Source: Streptomyces sp. NBC_00249 (GTDB lineage: Bacteria > Actinomycetota > Actinomycetes > Streptomycetales > Streptomycetaceae). From it: a stretch of 64,000 bases of DNA. Below, piece after piece: positions 1 to 8,231 of this stretch. Location: the NCBI RefSeq assembly GCF_026342355.1, contig NZ_JAPEMV010000012.1:62001-126000 (forward strand), in the 5' to 3' direction. The notes beneath the pieces were generated by a model that saw only the letters and a list, made by a program, of their open reading frames with translations, searched no databases and had not been told where the DNA came from. The position numbers and the translations under genes are program-made. Each line of letters begins with the position of its first letter. Position 1 is the first letter of the stretch.

Positions 1-762
1 GAAGGCGAAGGCGGCGCCGACCGCGATGGCCGCCAGGTAGGAGCCCTCCGGTCCGAACTCGGCGAGCTTCTTGATGCCGTAGACCACCGGGAGGATCGCC
101 AGCAGGAACAGTCCGGCGCTGGGCAGGTCGATCCGGCCGGCCGACGGGTCGCGGTACTCGGGCAGCAGCAGCGGTGCGAGGAGGACCACGGGGATCATGA
201 CCGGGACGCCGAGCAGGAAGACCGAACCCCACCAGAAGCTGTTCAGCAGGACACCGCCGATGACGGGTCCGACGGCGATGCCGACGGAGAGGGCCGTCAC
301 CCACATGGCGATGGCCGTGGCCCGCTGGCGGGCGTCCTCGAACATGTGGCTGATCAGCGCGAGCGTCGACGGGAGCACCGCGGCCCCGGCCACTCCGAGC
401 AGGGCCCGGGCGACGATCAGCATGGTCGGGTTGGCGGCGTACGCGGCGAGCAGCGACGCGACGATGACTCCGGCCGAACCGGCGAGCAGCAGCTTGCGGC
501 GGCCGATCCGGTCCCCCAGCGTGCCCATGATCACCAGGAAGCCGGCCGTCATGAACCCGTACATGTCGGTGGTCCAGAGCAGCTCGCTGCTGGAGGGGTG
601 CAGGTCGGCCGTCAGGTACGGGGTGGCCAGCCAGAGCACGCCCAGGTCGGCGGTCATCAGGGTGACGGGCAGGAGGAGCACGGCGAGGCCCAGCCACTGG
701 CGCGGGCCGGCCCGGGTGGGGAGCGCTTCGGAGGTGTCGGGGGCGGAGGTCGTCGAAGTCAT
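1..762 (-). CDS. MFS multidrug exporter, DHA2 type (truncated by window edge)
   Basis: Only the first 254 residues are present; the gene continues past base 1. The start is the ATG at 762. The translation opens with a short polar tail, then hydrophobic helices; the stretch ending MGTLGDRIGRRKLLL is the loop 2-3 motif A of major facilitator drug:H+ antiporters, and helix 5 carries AVGPVIGG (motif C of exporters). It closely resembles the complete exporter at 8232-9818, including the LLWTTDMYGF versus ELWITDIYGF segments, so the two are paralogues. Such 14-TM pumps commonly export the cluster's own product; self-resistance is inferred from location, not shown. Confidence 0.85.
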   Translation of the reverse strand, partial: MTSTTSAPDTSEALPTRAGPRQWLGLAVLLLPVTLMTADLGVLWLATPYLTADLHPSSSELLWTTDMYGFMTAGFLVIMGTLGDRIGRRKLLLAGSAGVIVASLLAAYAANPTMLIVARALLGVAGAAVLPSTLALISHMFEDARQRATAIAMWVTALSVGIAVGPVIGGVLLNSFWWGSVFLLGVPVMIPVVLLAPLLLPEYRDPSAGRIDLPSAGLFLLAILPVVYGIKKLAEFGPEGSYLAAIAVGAAFAF

Positions 763-857
763 GTGAGCACTGTGCTGGGCGGCGTCTCGGGTCCGGCTCG
801 GACGGTGTTGCGGTGGTGTTCCGGTCCCGGAACACCACCTGATCCGCGGGCCGGGGG

Positions 858-1838
858 TCAGTGGGCCCAGGGGGCCATCGGGTACCAGATGAGGTCGCGG
901 CGGGCGAGGATGCGCACGTCCCAGTAGAGGATCATGAAGATGCCGGCGGCGACGAAGGCCACGGCCATGACGGCGGACAGGCGGCTGGGGCGGGCGGTGA
1001 GCCAGCGGTGGAGGCGGTCGCCGAAGAGCCCGGTGACGAGCAGGAAGAGCAGCCCGACGATCACGATGTTGCCGAGGGCCTGGAGGCCGAAGGCGGCGGC
1101 GCCGTAGAACACGTTGTGGCTGGCGGCGGCGTCGCGGAAGAGCTGGCGGAACAGTCCGAAGGGGCGGCCGAGGAGCAGGGAGCCGGTCATCACGCCCATG
1201 ACGAACATGGGGGCGCCGGGGAAGCGGGCGGTCAGGCGGGCCAGCGGGTCGCGGACCAGGCCGGCGGCGGCCAGGCCCAGGTAGGTCATGGCCAGGCCCA
1301 TGATCCCGTAGACCACCATGGCCTGGATCATGCGGGGCGAGAAGCCTCCGCCCTGGGAGGCCGTCTGGAACTGGGGCATGCCGGTGCCGACGACGGCGAC
1401 GAGGACCCCGTAGGCGGCGGAGACCAGGAGCGCTCCGGCCGCGAGCTGCCCGAGGGGGCGCAGGGCCGCGGCGAGCCGGCCGCGACGGGTGGCGACCTGC
1501 CCGGCGAGGGGGGCGACGGCGCTGAAGACGGCGATGTTGCAGGCGGTGAAGGAGCCCGCGACGCCGGTGGCGAGGGCGAAGGCGATGCCGGCGAGGGCGC
1601 CGGTGAGCGGGGCGTCCTTGGCGGGGTGGCCGAGGAGGGCCTCGGAGACGTTGCCGCCGATGGTCTGGTCGACGAACTCCGCCGACCAGACGACGGTCAG
1701 GGCGAAGCCGATGAGCGCGCCGAGCAGGAGGACGAGGCCCCGGCGGCGCGGGACGTGGCCGTTGAAGAAGAAGGAGGGGGTTCGGGTCGGACGCAGTGGG
1801 CGGGGTGTTGCGGCGGGACGGGACGCAACCTCGGTCAT
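858..1838 (-). CDS. Polytopic membrane protein, unknown function
   Basis: A 326-residue protein with about seven or eight hydrophobic segments. A proline/arginine-rich N-terminus is followed by a first helix after RRRGLVLLLG. A helix containing SFTACNIAVFSAVAPL, with a Cys next to small residues, recalls the DsbD/cytochrome c biogenesis type of transporter core, but only one such Cys is seen, so this resemblance is weak. The C-terminus ends in a helix and a short tryptophan-rich tail (LIWYPMAPWAH). It lies 46 bases downstream of the MFS gene at 1885-3195 on the same strand and is probably co-transcribed with it. I do not recognise a defined family; transport of a small molecule or of redox equivalents is a guess. 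Confidence 0.6.
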   Translation of the reverse strand: MTEVASRPAATPRPLRPTRTPSFFFNGHVPRRRGLVLLLGALIGFALTVVWSAEFVDQTIGGNVSEALLGHPAKDAPLTGALAGIAFALATGVAGSFTACNIAVFSAVAPLAGQVATRRGRLAAALRPLGQLAAGALLVSAAYGVLVAVVGTGMPQFQTASQGGGFSPRMIQAMVVYGIMGLAMTYLGLAAAGLVRDPLARLTARFPGAPMFVMGVMTGSLLLGRPFGLFRQLFRDAAASHNVFYGAAAFGLQALGNIVIVGLLFLLVTGLFGDRLHRWLTARPSRLSAVMAVAFVAAGIFMILYWDVRILARRDLIWYPMAPWAH

Positions 1839-1884
1839 GGTTCCTCCTCGGGGGACGGGTTCGGGGGACGTGCGCGTGCGCCGG

Positions 1885-3195
1885 TCAGGCGCCGGTGGCG
1901 TGCGCGAGCGGGGCGGACGCCTGGTCGGGGGCCGCGCCGGAGCCGTCGGGAGCGGCGGCGGACAGGGCGGCGGCCGGAAGCGAGAGGAGGACGGCGGTCA
2001 TGGCGCCCGCGATGAACCAGCCCGAGGCGTCGCGCCCGTCGAGGTAGGTGGCGAGGGCGGGGCCCACACCGCCGAGGACCGCTGTGGTGAGGGCGTGCGG
2101 GAGGCCGATGCCGAGGACGCGGACCTCGGGCGGGAAGATCCCCGAGAGGATCGCGGGCAGCGTGGTGGTGGCGCAGACCAGGAAGAGGGCGCCGCTGCCG
2201 TAGGCGAGCAGCAGGCTCGCGAAGTTCCCGCTCATGGTGAGGTAGCCGTACGAGCCGACGGCGGCGAAGAGCAGGCTGGCGGCGGCCAGGAACCTGCGGG
2301 GTCCGACCTTGTCGGCGAGCAGGCCGACGGGCACGTTGGCCGCGATCACGAGGGCGGTGCCGCAGACCACCACCCAGAACATCGTCCCGGGCGGGACCAG
2401 CCGCGCCCCCATCGCCGGGACCAGGGCGGTCCAGGTGCCGCCGACGGTGGCGGTGCCCGCCACGAACAGCACGGAGACCAGCACCTGGCGGCGGTGGGCG
2501 GTGAGGACCCGGCGCAGCGAACCGCGGGTGGGGCGGCTGCGGACCTCGCGCCGGAAGACCTCCGTCTCCGTCATCCGGGTGCGCATCACCATGAGGACGA
2601 GGCCGAGGGCGGCGCCGACGAGGAACGGTACGCGCCAGCCCCACGAGGCCATCGCCTCCGGGCCGAGCCCGCCGGTCAGCCCGGCGCCGAGGAGGGAGGC
2701 GAGCAGCACCCCGGAGGCGGTGGTGAGGGAGAAGAGGCTGCCGTAGAGGCAGGCCCGCCCGCGCGGGGCCTGCTCCATCAGGTAGGCGGCGGCGGTGGGC
2801 CATTCGCCGCCGGCGGAGATGCCCTGTGCGATCCGGGCGAGGAGCAGCAGGAGCGGGGCGGCCAGGCCGATGCTGCTGTGGCCGGGGGTGAGGGCGATGA
2901 GCAGCGAGCCGCCGGTCATCAGGCCGATGGCCAGCATCAGGGCGGGTCTGCGGCCGCGCCGGTCCGCGAAGCGGGCCAGCAGGACGCCTCCGACGGGCCG
3001 GGCGAGGACGCCGATGCCGAGCACGGCGAAGGCGCCGAGGAGGGAGGTGAGCGGATCGGTGGAGGGGAAGAACGCGGGCGCGAAGAGCGGGGCGAAGAGG
3101 GCGTACGCGAGCCAGTCGAAGGACTCCACGAAGTTGCCGACGACCGTGGCGGTGACCGCCCGGCGTCGGGACGGCGCGGTGGACGGCGAACTCAT
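1885..3195 (-). CDS. MFS metabolite:H+ symporter family transporter
   Basis: A 436-residue protein with twelve predicted helices. The start near VVGNFVESFDWLAYALFAP and the loop ARFADRRGRRPAL are typical of the metabolite:H+ symporter subgroup (shikimate, proline/betaine and alpha-ketoglutarate permeases). The helix 4-5 region ARIAQGISAGGEWPTAAAYL matches the GFSxGGE signature of that subgroup. The ATG at 3195 was chosen because upstream in-frame sequence is not membrane-like and the alignment to family members begins here. It probably forms an operon with the membrane protein at 858-1838. Substrate cannot be read from sequence; uptake of an aromatic or dicarboxylate precursor, or export, are both possible. 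Confidence 0.8.
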   Translation of the reverse strand: MSSPSTAPSRRRAVTATVVGNFVESFDWLAYALFAPLFAPAFFPSTDPLTSLLGAFAVLGIGVLARPVGGVLLARFADRRGRRPALMLAIGLMTGGSLLIALTPGHSSIGLAAPLLLLLARIAQGISAGGEWPTAAAYLMEQAPRGRACLYGSLFSLTTASGVLLASLLGAGLTGGLGPEAMASWGWRVPFLVGAALGLVLMVMRTRMTETEVFRREVRSRPTRGSLRRVLTAHRRQVLVSVLFVAGTATVGGTWTALVPAMGARLVPPGTMFWVVVCGTALVIAANVPVGLLADKVGPRRFLAAASLLFAAVGSYGYLTMSGNFASLLLAYGSGALFLVCATTTLPAILSGIFPPEVRVLGIGLPHALTTAVLGGVGPALATYLDGRDASGWFIAGAMTAVLLSLPAAALSAAAPDGSGAAPDQASAPLAHATGA

Positions 3196-3419
3196 GGGCT
3201 CTCCCGGTCGGTTCCGGTCTCGGTGACGGGCGGGGAACATCGTCGCGAGGGGCGGGAGGACGGCCAACTCCCTACGTGCCGCGCCGGAGGGCACCCGCTG
3301 CGGCTGCTGCCCCTCGGGCCGGGCCGGGCGTGGTCCGCATGTCAGGAGAAGCCCCGGGGCCGGGCGGCGCCGAGAATTGCGGCCGGGGGCCGGCTGAATG
3401 ACTCGGGAGGCCGATCGAG

Positions 3420-4760
3420 TTGACGGTTTTCATGTCCGCGGCGGCGGTGGCGCCGCTCTCTTCGCACGCGGTGCTGCTGTTCCTGCTCCAGGCGGGGGCG
3501 CTGCTGGCGCTGGCCTCGGCGCTCGGGACCCTGGCCGTCCGGTGGCGGATGCCGGCGCTGGTCGGGGAGCTGACCGCCGGGGTGCTGCTCGGTCCGTCGG
3601 TGCTGGGCTCGCTCGCGCCCGCGCTGTCGGACCGGCTCTTCCCCCGGGACGCCGACCAGTTGCACCTGCTGGACGCCGTGGGGCTGCTGGGCGTGCTGTT
3701 CCTGGTGGCGCTGGCGGGGACGCAGGTCGACCTGGGGCTGGTCCGCCGCCAGAGCGGGACAGCGCTGCGGGTGAGTCTGGGCGGGCTGGTGGTGCCGCTG
3801 GCCGGCGGGGTGGGGCTGGGGCTGCTGCTGCCGGCCGGCCTGGCCGGGCCGGGTACCGATCCGGTGGTGTTCGCCCTGTTCATGGGCGTCGCGATGTGTG
3901 TGAGTGCCATTCCGGTGATCGCCAAGACCCTCACCGACATGAACCTGATGCACCGTCGGGTGGGTCAGCTGACGATGGCGTCGGCCGTCTTCGACGACAT
4001 CTGCGGGTGGGTGATGCTCTCGCTGCTGTCCGCGATGGCCGCGTCGGGGCTGCACACGGGTGACGTGGTGCGGTCGGTGCTCTCGCTCGTCGCGGCGGGC
4101 ACCGCCGCGGTGTGGGTGGTACGGCCGGTGGCCCGCCGGGTGCTGCGCCGGGCCCGTGGGTCGGGGGCGGTGCTGACGTCGTTGGTGGTGCTGATCCTGT
4201 TCTCGGCGGCGGGCAGTCAGGCGCTGGGGCTGGAGGCGATCGTCGGCGCGTTCGCCTGCGGGCTCGCGATCCGCTCGGTCGCCTCGGAGGGAGGGCAGGG
4301 CCTGTCGGCCCTCGATCCGTTGCGCCGGATGCTGACCGGTGTGCTGGCGCCGTTGTTCTTCGCGACCGCGGGGCTGCGGATCGATCTGACGGCGCTGGCC
4401 GACGCGCGGCTGGCGCCGCTGGCCCTGCTGGTGCTGGCGGTCGCCGTCCTGGGCAAGTTCGCGGGGGCCTTCCTGGGGGCGGTGGCCAGCCGGATGACCC
4501 GGTGGGAGGGGCTCGCTCTGGGGGCCGCGCTCAATGCCCGGGGGGTGATCGAGGTGGTGATCGCCACCGCCGGGCTGCGGATGGGGGTGCTCACCTCGGC
4601 CTCGTACACGATGGTCGTCCTGGTCGCCGTCGTCACCTCGCTGATGGCGCCGCCGCTGCTGCGCTGGACGATGGCGCGGGTCGAGACGACCGCCGAGGAC
4701 GAGCACCGGCTCGCCGTGGACCGGGGGATCTGGGCGCCGGCGCGGGCCGTGGAGAAGTGA
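3420..4760 (+). CDS. CPA2-type cation/H+ antiporter
   Basis: A 446-residue protein with about twelve helices over its whole length (Na_H_exchanger family). Helix 2 begins MPALVGELTAGVLLGPSVLG, as in KefB/GerN-like CPA2 antiporters, and the core has VFDDICGWVMLSLL, containing the paired acidic residues (Asp-Asp) of the ion-binding unwound helix. The start is TTG at 3420 (GGGAGG about nine bases upstream) or ATG at 3432. Nine-membered enediyne clusters often carry an Na+/H+ antiporter-like gene next to the drug pump; a role in self-protection or ion homeostasis is inferred from that context. It has no C-terminal TrkA domain. Confidence 0.85.
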   Translation: MTVFMSAAAVAPLSSHAVLLFLLQAGALLALASALGTLAVRWRMPALVGELTAGVLLGPSVLGSLAPALSDRLFPRDADQLHLLDAVGLLGVLFLVALAGTQVDLGLVRRQSGTALRVSLGGLVVPLAGGVGLGLLLPAGLAGPGTDPVVFALFMGVAMCVSAIPVIAKTLTDMNLMHRRVGQLTMASAVFDDICGWVMLSLLSAMAASGLHTGDVVRSVLSLVAAGTAAVWVVRPVARRVLRRARGSGAVLTSLVVLILFSAAGSQALGLEAIVGAFACGLAIRSVASEGGQGLSALDPLRRMLTGVLAPLFFATAGLRIDLTALADARLAPLALLVLAVAVLGKFAGAFLGAVASRMTRWEGLALGAALNARGVIEVVIATAGLRMGVLTSASYTMVVLVAVVTSLMAPPLLRWTMARVETTAEDEHRLAVDRGIWAPARAVEK

Positions 4761-4877
4761 GCTTCCGCCGGGCCGCCGCCGGGCTCTGAGGAGTGGGGCA
4801 ATCCGGAAGGTGCGGGGCGCGGGGGGCGGCGCCCAGGATCTGCGGTGTCGGTGACCTTGCAGCGCCTGGGAGGACTC

Positions 4878-5864
4878 ATGCGAATCACGCGTGTCGCGGT
4901 GGCGGCACTGATGGGCGGCGCCTTGGCGCTCGTCCCGCAGACGGCCGGGGCCGCTGCGAACTGCGCCCACACGTCGACGGGGCTGGTGCCGTTGACCGAC
5001 CTGGGGACCGGAACGTACCAGGGCGCCCAGGGCGGCCTGTACCCGGGAGGGACGAACACCCGGCCCTCGGCGCACCACACGGCCGGGGTGAACCTCGCGC
5101 AGAACCAGGTCCTGCCGCGCAACGCCGCCGGACAGGTGGACCTGGTGAACGGCAAGGTGGTGCTCATCTCGATCGGGATGTCCAACACCACGCAGGAGTT
5201 CCAGAAGTTCGTGCAGACGGCCGGACAGTACTCCGGGCTCAGCTCGAAGCTGGTGCTGGTGGACGGCGCGCAGGGCGGCAAGGACGCCTCCGCCTGGGCG
5301 GACCCCTCGAACACCACCTGGTCGGTGCTGGCCGGCCGGCTGTCGGCCGCCGGGGTGACCCCGGCGCAGGTGCAGGCGGTGTGGCTGAAGGAACAGTTCG
5401 TCGGGGACAGCCTGGGGGCCTTCCCGGCCGGGTCGCAGAACCTGCGCAACGCTCTGGCGAACATCGTCCGTAACGCGCGCACGAAGTACGGGAACCTCTC
5501 GCTGGGCTACGTCGCCAGCCGGATCTACACGTACGACCCGGCCCGCAGCGCGGGCGCCTACCAGCAGGGCTTCGCCGTGAAGAAGCTGATCCAGGACCAG
5601 ATCAACGGCGATCCCACCCTGTCGTACGGGGCCGGCGGAGTCGCTCCGTGGCTGTCCTGGGGGCCGTACCTCTGGGCGGACGGGCTGGGCCCGGACGGGG
5701 TGGCGGGCGGCACTCCGGGCCGCTCGGACGGACTGGAATGGAAGTGCTCCGACCTGGAGGGCGACGGGGTGCACCCGGGGCCGGCCGGGGAGCAGAAGGT
5801 CGCCGACCTGATGCTCGCGCAGTTCTCGACGGACGCGACGACCACGCCGTGGTTCAAGAACTAG
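4878..5864 (+). CDS. Secreted protein, possible SGNH-hydrolase fold
   Basis: A 328-residue protein with a clear Sec signal peptide: MRITR, a hydrophobic stretch of Ala/Leu/Val, then a likely cleavage at AGAAA-NC near residue 27. The ATG at 4878 follows GGAGG at good spacing. Near residue 95 the string VVLISIGMSNTT resembles the block I serine loop of SGNH hydrolases, and near the end DGVHPGPAGEQKVADLM fits block V (Asp-x-x-His). These are suggestive, not proof. The next gene starts 9 bases downstream, so the two are probably co-translated. An extracellular esterase is the leading guess; a sequestering protein is an alternative. Confidence 0.65.
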   Translation: MRITRVAVAALMGGALALVPQTAGAAANCAHTSTGLVPLTDLGTGTYQGAQGGLYPGGTNTRPSAHHTAGVNLAQNQVLPRNAAGQVDLVNGKVVLISIGMSNTTQEFQKFVQTAGQYSGLSSKLVLVDGAQGGKDASAWADPSNTTWSVLAGRLSAAGVTPAQVQAVWLKEQFVGDSLGAFPAGSQNLRNALANIVRNARTKYGNLSLGYVASRIYTYDPARSAGAYQQGFAVKKLIQDQINGDPTLSYGAGGVAPWLSWGPYLWADGLGPDGVAGGTPGRSDGLEWKCSDLEGDGVHPGPAGEQKVADLMLAQFSTDATTTPWFKN

Positions 5865-5873
5865 GAGGTTCTC

Positions 5874-6416
5874 ATGCCGCACATCGCACTGCGCGCCCCG
5901 GTGGACGGGATCCGGGGTCTGATGGACACGAAGCCCGCCTCGGGCCGAAAGCTGAGCGAGCTCGCCGAACAGCTGCTGCGCGGTCCCTCGCCGCTCACCG
6001 TGGGCGAGCGGGAGCTGATCGCCGCCTACGTCTCCTTCCGCAACGGCACCCGGTACTGCACGGGCTCCCACTCGGCGGCCGCGGCGCACGCCCTGGGCGG
6101 TGACTACGAGGTGGTCGAGGCCGTGAAGCGGGACCCGGCGAGCGCGCCGGTCGGGGCCCGGATGCGGGCGCTGCTGGCGCTGGCCGGGAAGGTGCGGGGC
6201 GATGCCCGGACCGTCGGTGAGGAGGACGTCGCGGCGGCCCGCGCGGCCGGCGCGGACGACGAGGCGATCCACGACACGGTGCTGATCGCGGCGGCGTTCT
6301 GCATGTTCAACCGGTACGTGGACGGGCTGGCGGCGATCACGCCCGAGGACCCGGCGGTGTACGACGGGATCGGCGCGTTCCTGGCGGCGAAGGGCTACCT
6401 CGCGGACCGCGACTGA
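5874..6416 (+). CDS. AhpD-like / carboxymuconolactone decarboxylase-fold protein
   Basis: A 180-residue all-helical protein of the AhpD-like superfamily (peroxidase-related subgroup). The active-site helix reads YCTGSHSAAAAHAL: the first redox Cys and the His are present but the second Cys of the usual CxxC is Ser, so a canonical AhpD disulfide cycle is unlikely. It starts 9 bases after the secreted-protein gene with an AGGAGG ribosome site and ends just before a strong bidirectional terminator. AhpD relatives often work in peroxide or radical detoxification, which would suit a radical-generating enediyne producer, but this is inferred only from fold and place. Confidence 0.75.
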   Translation: MPHIALRAPVDGIRGLMDTKPASGRKLSELAEQLLRGPSPLTVGERELIAAYVSFRNGTRYCTGSHSAAAAHALGGDYEVVEAVKRDPASAPVGARMRALLALAGKVRGDARTVGEEDVAAARAAGADDEAIHDTVLIAAAFCMFNRYVDGLAAITPEDPAVYDGIGAFLAAKGYLADRD

Positions 6417-6435
6417 GCGGGGCAGGGGAAAGGGG

Positions 6436-6473
6436 AAGGGCCGGCGGGGACCATTCGGTCCCCGCCGGCCCTT
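6436..6473. terminator. Bidirectional hairpin terminator
   Basis: A perfect 17-bp GC-rich stem (6436-6452 with 6457-6473) around a 4-base ATTC loop, located between two converging genes. It ends in TTCGT on the plus strand, so it probably stops transcription from both sides. Confidence 0.85.
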
Positions 6474-6501
6474 CGTCCGTGCCCGCCGCGCCGGATCGGC
6501 C

Positions 6502-6999
6502 TCAGCCCTTGACCGGGCTGGTCTGGCGGGAACTGACGCGCCAGTCGCCGTCCTGCTTCACGAGCACCCACATCGCCCGGTACTCGTCCTCGGGCGTCCA
6601 GGTCCCGGCGCCCTCGGCGACCCGTCCGCCGTGTGTGATCGCGAGGGCGACCTTCGGGGCGAGCAGCCTGACCTCCACGGGCTCCTCGGGGATCCGGGTG
6701 CCGCGCTGCTCCTCGCGGAAGGCCTTCCGCAGGAATTCCCTGATCTGCTCGCGGCTCGTGAGCTGTTCGTCGCCGACGAGCAGGCTGCCGTTCTCGGTGA
6801 ACATGTCGGCGACCGCGTCGGCGTCCTGGGACTCCCAGGCGGCCCGGACGCGCAGGGGCGCGGTGTAGGCCGCGCCCTCCTCCCCGTTGGAGTACGAACC
6901 GTAGTTGCCGGCCCACTGCTTGGCCTGGCTGACCAGCGCTGCCGCCTTGGAGGACACGGGCGTGTCCGAACCCCGTCCTCCGTGACCCACAACAGACAT
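6502..6999 (-). CDS. SgcJ/EcaC-like NTF2-fold protein, copy A
   Basis: A 165-residue SnoaL/NTF2-superfamily protein. Characteristic strings are RAAWESQDADAVADMFTENGSLL, TSREQIREFLRKAF and a C-terminal AMWVLVKQDGDWRVSS, the pattern of the SgcJ/EcaC family first named in the C-1027 cluster. SgcJ-type genes are conserved in nine-membered enediyne clusters; their biochemical role is not settled. The ATG at 6999 was chosen because GGAGG lies seven bases upstream. It is the last of three tandem paralogues; its leader is nearly identical to that of copy C. It contains an extra N-terminal segment of about 25 residues relative to copy C. Confidence 0.85.
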   Translation of the reverse strand: MSVVGHGGRGSDTPVSSKAAALVSQAKQWAGNYGSYSNGEEGAAYTAPLRVRAAWESQDADAVADMFTENGSLLVGDEQLTSREQIREFLRKAFREEQRGTRIPEEPVEVRLLAPKVALAITHGGRVAEGAGTWTPEDEYRAMWVLVKQDGDWRVSSRQTSPVKG

Positions 7000-7033
7000 C
7001 ACAACCTCCACATCGACGGGATTCCGGTCCGGG

Positions 7034-7516
7034 TCAGCCCTTGACCGGGCTGCTCTGGTGGGAGAGGAGCTGGGGTGCGCCGTCGGCGCCCTTGACGATC
7101 ACCCACATGGCGCGGATCTCGCCCTCGGGGGCGATGCCGGCCTCACCGGCGCGGATGATCCCGCCCTCGGTGATCACCATGGCGGCGTCCTCGCTGAGGA
7201 AGGTCAGCAGGAGCGGGCCGCCGCTGACGCGGGCGCCCTTGAGCGGGCCGGCGAAGCCCGCGGCCATGAAGGCGCGGATCTGCTCGCGGCTGGTCAGCTG
7301 TTCGTCCTGCATGAGCAGGCTGCCGTTCTCCGCGAACAGGCCGGCGAAGGTGTCCGCGTCGTTGGCCGCCCAGGCGGCCTGTATCCGCACGGCCACGGAG
7401 AGGACGGCCTTCTCGTCCTCGCCCGTGAACTCGCGGTAGTACGACGGGTCTTCCTCGACGCCGGCGGCGGCCAGCAGCTGGGAGGCATCGCCCCAGCTGG
7501 AGACTGCAGAGGACAT
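7034..7516 (-). CDS. SgcJ/EcaC-like NTF2-fold protein, copy B
   Basis: A 160-residue paralogue of the flanking genes. The core segments VRIQAAWAANDADTFAGLF, SREQIRAFMAAGF and the closing SSPVKG match copy A almost residue for residue at the C-terminus. Start is ATG 7516 (GGGAGAAC upstream). The N-terminal region (SSAVSSWGDASQLL) differs from both neighbours, so copy B is the most diverged at its start. NTF2-fold cavities usually bind small hydrophobic ligands; whether this protein is catalytic or a ligand carrier is unknown. Expressed probably with copies A and C from one minus-strand transcript. Confidence 0.85.
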   Translation of the reverse strand: MSSAVSSWGDASQLLAAAGVEEDPSYYREFTGEDEKAVLSVAVRIQAAWAANDADTFAGLFAENGSLLMQDEQLTSREQIRAFMAAGFAGPLKGARVSGGPLLLTFLSEDAAMVITEGGIIRAGEAGIAPEGEIRAMWVIVKGADGAPQLLSHQSSPVKG

Positions 7517-7569
7517 GGGTGTTCTCCCTGTGTGTAGGGGTGGGGTGGGATGGGGTCCGTTCGGGGTGG

Positions 7570-8025
7570 TTACCAGCGCAGGGTGGCGCCCGCGCCCCGG
7601 GGGCTGTTCTGGTAGCCCGCGAGCTTCCAGTCGCCGTCCCGCTTGACCAGCAGCCACGTCGACCGCACCGCCAGCTCCGGAGCGATCTCCGACTCCCCCG
7701 GCGGCAGGATCCCGCCGTGCGTACGCACCAGGGCGACCTCGTCACCCACCAGCCGCACGTCCACCGGCGTACCCGTCACGCCCGTCCCCTTGAACGGACC
7801 CGCGTACGCGGCCGCCATGAACGAACGGACCTCCTCACGCCCCCGCTTGAACACGTCACCCGGAAGGATCAGGATCCCGTCCTCCGTGAACTGGTCCGCC
7901 ACCCCGTCCGCGTCGTTCCGCGACCACGCCGACACCAGACGGAGCGGAACCTGCAGGACCTCCTTCTCACGCTCACTCGTGAACGACCCGTAATAGGCAT
8001 CCAGATCGGGACCCACAACAGACAT
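7570..8025 (-). CDS. SgcJ/EcaC-like NTF2-fold protein, copy C
   Basis: The shortest copy, 151 residues, beginning MSVVGPDLDAYYGSF. Family signatures are RLVSAWSRNDADGVADQF, REEVRSFMAAAYAGPFKG and TWLLVKRDGDWKLAGYQ. It is first in the tandem array, and the only one with a recognisable promoter element (8079-8120) upstream. Its end RGAGATLRW replaces the SPVKG tail shared by copies A and B. The short leader containing CAACCTCCAC and GTCGACGGGAT is repeated before copy A, showing that the duplication carried the translation-start region with it. Confidence 0.85.
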   Translation of the reverse strand: MSVVGPDLDAYYGSFTSEREKEVLQVPLRLVSAWSRNDADGVADQFTEDGILILPGDVFKRGREEVRSFMAAAYAGPFKGTGVTGTPVDVRLVGDEVALVRTHGGILPPGESEIAPELAVRSTWLLVKRDGDWKLAGYQNSPRGAGATLRW

Positions 8026-8078
8026 CGCAACCTCCACGTCGACGGGATGCAAGCGGACCTGTGGAACGCCTCGGGACG

Positions 8079-8120
8079 AGGGTCGCTCCTCGCCGGGTGT
8101 GCGGACATCTCCTGGGTTGC
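8079..8120 (-). promoter_or_regulatory. Cluster promoter element (GCA-N6-GAGATG-N21-hexamer), site 8
   Basis: On the minus strand GCAAC (8120-8116), CCAG, GAGATG (8111-8106), 21 bases, then GACCCT (8084-8079). The arrangement is the same as at seven other promoters in this window. It lies 54 bases upstream of SgcJ-like copy C, consistent with an activator box abutting a -35 region and a -10-like hexamer. Confidence 0.6.
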
Positions 8121-8169
8121 TCATGTGTCGGCGCTGGTCAGGGCCGGTACGCGGGGCGGGTACGCGAAG

Positions 8170-8200
8170 GGCCGGACCCCCGGGGTCACGGGGTCCGGCC
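8170..8200 (-). terminator. Hairpin terminator
   Basis: An 11-bp perfect stem, GGCCGGACCCC (8170-8180) with its complement (8190-8200) and a 9-base loop, just past the stop codon of the minus-strand exporter at 8232. It separates that exporter from the SgcJ-like array. Confidence 0.6.
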
Positions 8201-8231
8201 TGTTCCGGTCGTGGGGCGCGAGGCCCGTCGG

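Noticed and set aside
861..2015. Long plus-strand open frames opposite the membrane protein and MFS genes, and many similar long frames across the window
   Set aside because: Their translations are low-complexity Gly/Ala/Arg/Asp-rich strings, the usual antisense or shifted frames of high-GC genes; the real frames show family motifs.
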